Shown here in pieces: positions 58,620 through 64,000 of a stretch of 64,000 nt of DNA. The translations under genes and the position numbers were made by a program. The notes beneath the pieces were generated by a model that was given only the letters and a program-made list of their open reading frames with translations, was not told where the DNA came from and did not search any database. Each line of letters begins with the position of its first letter. Position 1 is the stretch's first letter. The stretch lies in assembly GCA_019925095.2 (NCBI GenBank), contig CM034401.1, positions 5,615,838-5,679,837 on the forward strand. Reading direction: 5' to 3'. The stretch is from Dendrolimus kikuchii. Lineage: Eukaryota; Arthropoda; Insecta; Lepidoptera; Lasiocampidae.

Positions 58620-60590
58620 CCACTGACGGCACTCAAGCCTGTCTTAGTATAGAAAAAATGTTAGTTTATAAGTTAAATTTGAATTATAATACTTGGTATT
58701 TATAAGCAACATAATCCTGTGAAGCTTTTTGAATTCGAAAGATATTTTTAATTTGGAAGGATTATGACCGCAAGTACCAGTTTATGCATGAGTTTGGTAT
58801 GTCTATATACTTATATACCAGTGTAAGGCTTAAAAAATCCGACGAAAATAAAAAGTAGTTTCAAGGCTTACAAGGCGATGCGACAATTAAATTATACCGA
58901 TTCTACATATACGGACCTGAATGTATGCCATAATCGTAATTCATTATGCTCTATTGTATAGAAAGTAGGAACTGTACAGTCGAATACATCAATAGCCGTT
59001 TATGGCTTTGTCGTCATTACTGCATAGAAAAACTATTGACGTACAAATATATTAGTGTATTTGTACGTTGTACACAAATGTGACGGCACGCACGTGCCGG
59101 TTTAGTTATTCAAAGCGCGATAAGTCGCAGTATAATTCGATAGTATCCTGCGTTAGTCAATTTAAACGCTAAATGTTTTGGTAAAGTTAAGGTCCAATTA
59201 GGACTTATATGAAAAAAAAGGTAAAAATGTACTTTATAAATCTTCTGATTAAAATAGATATTTTTATGAAAATTATTTTTTATACACTCCATTTATTATT
59301 GATTCAAATGTACCAGTAAATTCTTCTACTTCTTCCACCTTCATTAGTAACTTTTTAACTAATTGTAATCACGTTTTATGCAGATGTTTTTAGAATATCG
59401 GATATGATCGTAGGATACTTTTTTATCCTGGATAATTTGGAATACGTGTCCAAAGCCGGCGAAGCTGTTGAAAATACATTTTTGTGATGTTCTTTTTTTT
59501 TCAACATTTTTCCTACTTCTGGACTGTATTTGTTAGACCTGTATGATTGTGGTTATTACCTTAAGAAGACTATTTAATTTAATTACACCTTTCAATCTAT
59601 TGGGAAAAGACCACGTTGTCTTATTCCCAAGAGACATTACTGGTTGAGATAATTATTTATAACCTTACAACATTGTATGCGCAATAGTATACTCTATATT
59701 ATTCCAAGAGTTGAAAAAATGTACGAGAGCTTTATGAATTTATTCGTATATTAATGTACATCTTTGAAGATGATTAATCACTTGATGTTTTAAAAATATA
59801 CTACTTAAATTCCTGTTGAAAGAATGGGCTAATGGAAATTCCTTTCTTTATAAATCAACGACGTCAAACTAGCTACCGGGGTCATAATAATAATGCAATT
59901 ATACAAATAGATGACATTCGAGGCACGAGTGCACAGACCCGTTAGCCTACTCCGCAAATGGAATACCGATATAAAATAGTTTTTGTAATAGTATGGCGGC
60001 GACAAGGCCATCGGAATAATGTCGCTGTCATAGAAATGGATATTCTGCGGTCGATGTTACCGTTCGTGATGATGGGTTTGCTAACACTCAATCAATGTTT
60101 ATAGACTTCACTATAAGACCTATGTTTTGTAAGATTTTGAATTAAATTGTCACAACCCGTTTATACTACGGAAGTATGTTTCTTCTGTAGGTTCCGCCTA
60201 TAGCTGTATATGTGCTTTCGCCTGTAGTTTCAATAAGTTCCCTATATTATCGCAGGGAATTTTAGAGTAGAAACTTTTGTACACATAGAGAGTTAACTTT
60301 TTTCTAACACTTATGATGTTTATTCATATTTCCATGAAATATTTAAATTTGAGACAGTACGAGAATGTGTTATGGTGCGTTGAAAAAAATGTTTGCCCCA
60401 TTATTTAAAAAAAAATTTAATTAACGTTCTGAAACTTATGGAAACGATAAACAATACTCGTACGTCAACAACCTCCTTTTAGAATTCTAACCCATAATAT
60501 GGAAGAGGTATAGGTTCTAGGAATGGCAAACGCTCACTAAAAACTGACTTTGAAAACTCAAAACTTACATGACTAGATGTACAGAGTATA
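58620..60590. other. AT-rich stretch without recognisable features
   Basis: No repeat or coding island was recognised. Confidence 0.3.
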
Positions 60591-60596
60591 TTAATG

Positions 60597-60932
60597 CTAG
60601 CTGATGTCCGCGACTTCGATTTCGCACGCACGCGCAGTGCGATTTATTAACTATCCCACGGGAACTCTTTATTTTTTCGGGATCAAAAGTATCCTATATG
60701 TTGACCAAGGATATAAGCTACCACCATACATAATTTCATTTAAATCGGTCCAGTTGTTTCGGAGATTAGCCTGTACAAACAGACAGTCAAACAAAGAAAC
60801 AAAAAATTTGAAAAAAATCTAAATTAGTTCTATTTCACTTCTTACATCCCCCTGACTCGGTTTTTAGCATTTTTTTTTTCATTGTACAGAAATTCGACCT
60901 CTACAGTTTTTTGTTATATGTATAGATAAACT
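60597..60932 (-). repeat. Interspersed element, inverted copy of 10930-11247
   Basis: Read on minus it runs tctatacatataacaaaaaa ... tagaggtcgaatttctgtac ... ttcccgtgggatagttaata ... catcagctag. On this copy the base before TC is A, as Helitron insertion would require, but the base after CTAG is C. Confidence 0.5.
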
Positions 60933-60934
60933 AG

Positions 60935-62030
60935 ATGTCACATCCAACCATCAATAAGATCTCCGACCGATGTTTTACAATTTAAAATATATTTTATAAT
61001 CTATGTTAAAAACCGAAAGTTTAAAAAAGTTTTTCTTTTCAATTTTACATTCAAACAAAATCAGAACTACATTAATAAGTTACAGTGTTAATGTGTGTAA
61101 AAGTTACTATGTCTGTCTGTTAAAAATTAGAAAAGACCAAAATGAAGTCATATTCTATTTGTAGTTGAGAACAATAAATTTATATATTCCCTGTCAGGCC
61201 CTTAGGTAAGTGCACCTATTACGTGGATGTTAATTTGACAATAACGTATTCAATTGGTGCCCACGCGCATCTCGCCTCTTGACCCCCTAACCGGCCATAT
61301 ACAAAATTATTATTGAGGCATCATCCGCTATTATGAATAATTTCTTTAACCCTTGCTAATTTATACGTGTAAAATTAAATAGAACATCCTTTAATGTACA
61401 CAAGATAAATTATTTTATAAATAAGCTTAAGAACTAGAAAGTTTGGATATTTCTGATAGCAATCTCATAACTTATATATGGACAAGATATTAAATGGGTA
61501 ATAGTTAACTATAATAAATAAAGGTGCATTTGTTTGTTTTCTACGTTTTATTTGGATTACATTTCATTATTTCTAGAGATCTGTTCCTTTGTGAGCAGAG
61601 ATGAACATAAGTATCTGTCTTATCCCAGAAAGTTAGGGACTATGCTGAAGATCTAGAACGCGAAGTATACGTAGTTGAAGTAGTAAACATCTAAAAATAA
61701 AATATTTTATCATAATCAGTTCATATACAAGAGAGCGAAGAAAAGCGAACGAGCATTTGGAAGAGATTTTAAATGCTTTTAACTATAGTCCTTTAATTTT
61801 GAATCGTTTTCCTGCCCTACGGAATTTCTTGATTTATTGGATTTTTAATTTTATACTATAACATTAACCAAACAACGGAAATGGGCGCTGTCATTTGCTC
61901 CAGCGCTAATGGTGCATGAACACCGACGTGGCATCAATGAAGCGCGTGGGAACTGATAAATCAGGAAAAATAAACTTCTGCTTATTACAGTATGTGGTTT
62001 CTCAGTCCAAAACTTGTTAGCCTGACGATA
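60935..62030. other. AT-rich stretch without recognisable features
   Basis: Nothing recognisable apart from ordinary AT-rich sequence. Confidence 0.3.
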
Positions 62031-62031
62031 A

Positions 62032-62453
62032 ATATATCGAATTGCGATTCATCATCATCATCATCCGAGCGTTAATTCCCGGTTGCGTTCGGAGCGATCA
62101 CTTCGACGCCCAGGGTCCGCTTTCCTACTCTTTCTTCTCCACTTCGCGCGATCTTCGGCATCCCTTGTATTGAGACCATTGGTACGCATGTCATCCCTCA
62201 CAACGTCAAGCCAGCATTTCTTGGGCCTACCCCTTCGACCGGGACCTGGCGGAGGCGGCATGGCTAGACATTTGTTCCCCACGTAACTAGCCGGTTTCCG
62301 TAAAACGTGGCCATACCAGCGTAAGCGACTCTCTTGCAGTTTGTCTACTATGTCACGGACGTGAAGGCTGCCGCGGATGCGGGAGTTCCGAACGCGATCC
62401 TTTCGCGTGACTCCACACATCCACCGAAGCATATTATATATCGAATTGCGATT
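62032..62453 (-). mobile_element. RTE-like LINE, 386-bp insert with 18-bp TSD
   Basis: The insert 62050-62435 is open on the minus strand from about 62432 to 62061 and encodes the tail of an RTE-type ORF: MLRWMCGVTRKDRVRNSRIR, SRLRWYGHVLRKPASYVG, MPPPPGPGRRGRPKKCWLD and DDMRTNGLNTRDAEDRAKWR. The 3' end is a (GAT)n tail, as is usual for RTE elements. It is flanked by perfect atatatcgaattgcgatt at 62032-62049 and 62436-62453. The intact frame and perfect duplication suggest a young insertion. Confidence 0.92.
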
Positions 62454-62884
62454 ATTTAAACTTAATAAAATATTTGATGTTGTGTACTGTTAATATAATC
62501 TAATAGGTCGGTAACCAACCAAACCAAGACACACAAAGAGCCTAAAAACTAACAACCTAGGCACAGAATGGAAAAACAAGACACATGGCACTAGTTAAGA
62601 TAATATATATAGGTATAGACGTAAGGCACACACTGCACATGCACTTCCTCACAACACCAGCATGTCACAGATACACTCTACATTAGTATAAGTTTAGTAT
62701 TAAAATTAGAATAATTTAATATGATAAGTTATTCTTAAGGTACACCACAACACAAACATGCATTCATTAAATGTTACACACAGTAACAAATAAGCATGTA
62801 CAACTTCCTAACTTCTTAAATTTAATTGTAAAAAAGGGTACCTACAGAACTAGAGGCCGTATAGCTGTTAGAAAAAAAAATATT

Positions 62885-63250
62885 TAGGCCAGTAAACTTT
62901 TTTATCATGGCATAGGTTCGCATTTGATAGTTATCTCACCTGATGTTTAGTGACATGCGATACCTAGTAGATACCTATTCACTCGTGACTTGAAGAACAC
63001 TGGTCTATATGAATCGGCGGAACACAGACTCCGGCAAATAGTTCCACTCGCCAGCGGTGCGCACAAGAAAGGTGGAGACAAAACGTTTAGTACTAACCAA
63101 TGGTATGTCCACTAGTTCTCTTACCTTCTCTCTTTCACCTAGTTTCGGTATATAAGAGAAGAGCTCACTGAGACTCGCTCCATAGCTTGCTATATATACT
63201 ACTTTAGGTTTGTTACCAGTCCCAGTATCAGGGTCCACGTCTAACATAAA
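62885..63250 (-). mobile_element. Jockey/CR1-like LINE 3' fragment
   Basis: The minus-strand frame (63005-63247) reads ELFSYIPKLGEREKVRELVD, then TKRFVSTFLVRTAGEWNYLP and ESVFRRF. This is the conserved end of a reverse-transcriptase ORF, followed by a 3'UTR (62895-63000) and A tail (T-run near 62897; A-run on the minus strand). It is the same family as 19711-20047 and 38103-38345. Confidence 0.7.
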
Positions 63251-63270
63251 AAACTCATAATTAGAAGAAT

Positions 63271-63433
63271 TATTATTAAACGCCGATTAAGAAAAGACGT
63301 GCGTGCATGACAAGAGTTATGAATGTCAAAGAAGCAAGTGAGGTGTGTAAGAATAAGCCTGAATGGCGCTCTGTTGTTCGTGCCTACCCCGCAAGGGAAC
63401 TGGCGTGAAGTTATGTATGTATGTATTATTAAA
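63271..63433 (+). mobile_element. (ATGT)n-tailed LINE, 143-bp insert with 10-bp TSD
   Basis: The insert 63281-63423 matches 37500-37648 and ends in the (ATGT)n tail. It is bracketed by tattattaaa at 63271-63280 and 63424-63433. Confidence 0.85.
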
Positions 63434-63670
63434 TATCCAAGTCTGTATCGATGGTGTTATTGTTAGACTTACTTTTGATAGCAATACGATTACTTGATCA
63501 ATAAGGTCGACTCAGATCAAAGGAAACCGAATGAAGCGGCTTATTTATAGAGTGTAATAAAAATACTTTTAACATTATTATTCAATAATTGTGGCCGGAA
63601 ATGTTGTAACACGGTTAATGAGTTTTAATACCTGTAATCGGATAACTACCGGTCGTCTGGTTTATTCATT

Positions 63671-64000
63671 TTGAAGTGAAACTTCTATATAAACGGGGGT
63701 CTTAGGATTTTTCTGTCACGAAAAAGCGTTCGCGTGGAGGAGCGGCATAAATTTAGACTAGACGTGATGTAAGGCGGCATAAATTTGGACTGTACTATGG
63801 ATGCGTTTTTTGGTTCCGGATCGAATTCAGCTTTTTTGTTTGATAAAATAAAATATGTTTAAATAAATAAAATGCATTCATGAAAATGTACCTAACCTAA
63901 CCATAAACCAAATCATAATTTACAGTAAACCTGCGAAAAATCGAAATGTGTGCTGGGATACATAGTAGAAGTGGAACTTCAACGGACAAGTGGATATAAT
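63671..64000 (+). mobile_element. Non-coding element, copy 2 (runs to the window edge)
   Basis: It is collinear with 31958-32274, with small indels. Homology to copy 1 stops at about 63994, just after ggacaagtgga. The window ends 6 bp later, so its true end is not seen. Confidence 0.65.

Noticed and set aside
1..64000. Search for endogenous viral genes or a bacterial-type defence or biosynthetic cluster
   Set aside because: No gag/env/capsid-like frame, no operon structure and no ribosome-binding sites; all coding relics are non-LTR or mariner.

Overview
This 64-kb window looks like non-coding nuclear DNA from an insect, most likely a moth or butterfly (Lepidoptera). The basis is AT-rich background, no long open frames, no bacterial gene organisation, and dense interspersed repeats of types familiar from lepidopteran genomes: RTE- and Jockey/CR1-like LINE tails, tRNA-derived SINEs, a maT-type (DD37D) mariner, and many fold-back elements. 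Species and gene context cannot be read from the sequence. I found no rRNA, tRNA gene, CRISPR array or intact host gene.

Two segments could belong to a host gene. Segment 1356-1502 is a GC-rich 147-bp island with a polypyrimidine tract and AG before it and GTAAGT after it. It is open in phase 1-1 and reads as a proline- and basic-rich linker. Segment 6835-7354 is a CpG-rich patch followed by a 5'UTR-like AT-rich leader, an ATG in good context at 7186 and a donor-like GTATGA at 7355. Its phase is also 1, so it could be an alternative first exon, but this is inference. The rest is compatible with large introns or intergenic DNA.

The largest protein-coding relic is a mariner-family transposase on the minus strand (about 54994-56030), broken by at least two frameshifts. 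LINE remnants are scattered through the window and are strongly 5'-truncated. Nine have perfect target-site duplications (TSDs) of 9-18 bp: 5888-6335, 10142-10254, 31449-31617, 37288-37648, 38705-38752, 42688-42755, 52752-53052, 62050-62435 and 63281-63423. One family, with an (ATGT)n tail, is present seven times, including inserts of only 48 and 68 bp.

A second layer is an approximately 300-bp A-tailed retroposon (copies near 3347, 8929, 16122, 24196, 27368, 28757, 33798 and 57377) and two sets of tRNA-derived SINEs. A third layer is inverted-repeat DNA: a 536-bp element with long terminal repeats and TA duplications (49433-49968), fold-backs at 56596 and 56989, and a 65-bp-arm hairpin flanked by direct repeats (28061-28284). 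The most unusual signal is a set of snap-back inverted duplications inside or at the end of retroelement copies (6157-6221, 19927-19998, 40555-40585, and possibly 32254-32400). They suggest template switching or self-priming of cDNA, or repair-associated fold-back synthesis. I see no new multi-gene system here.
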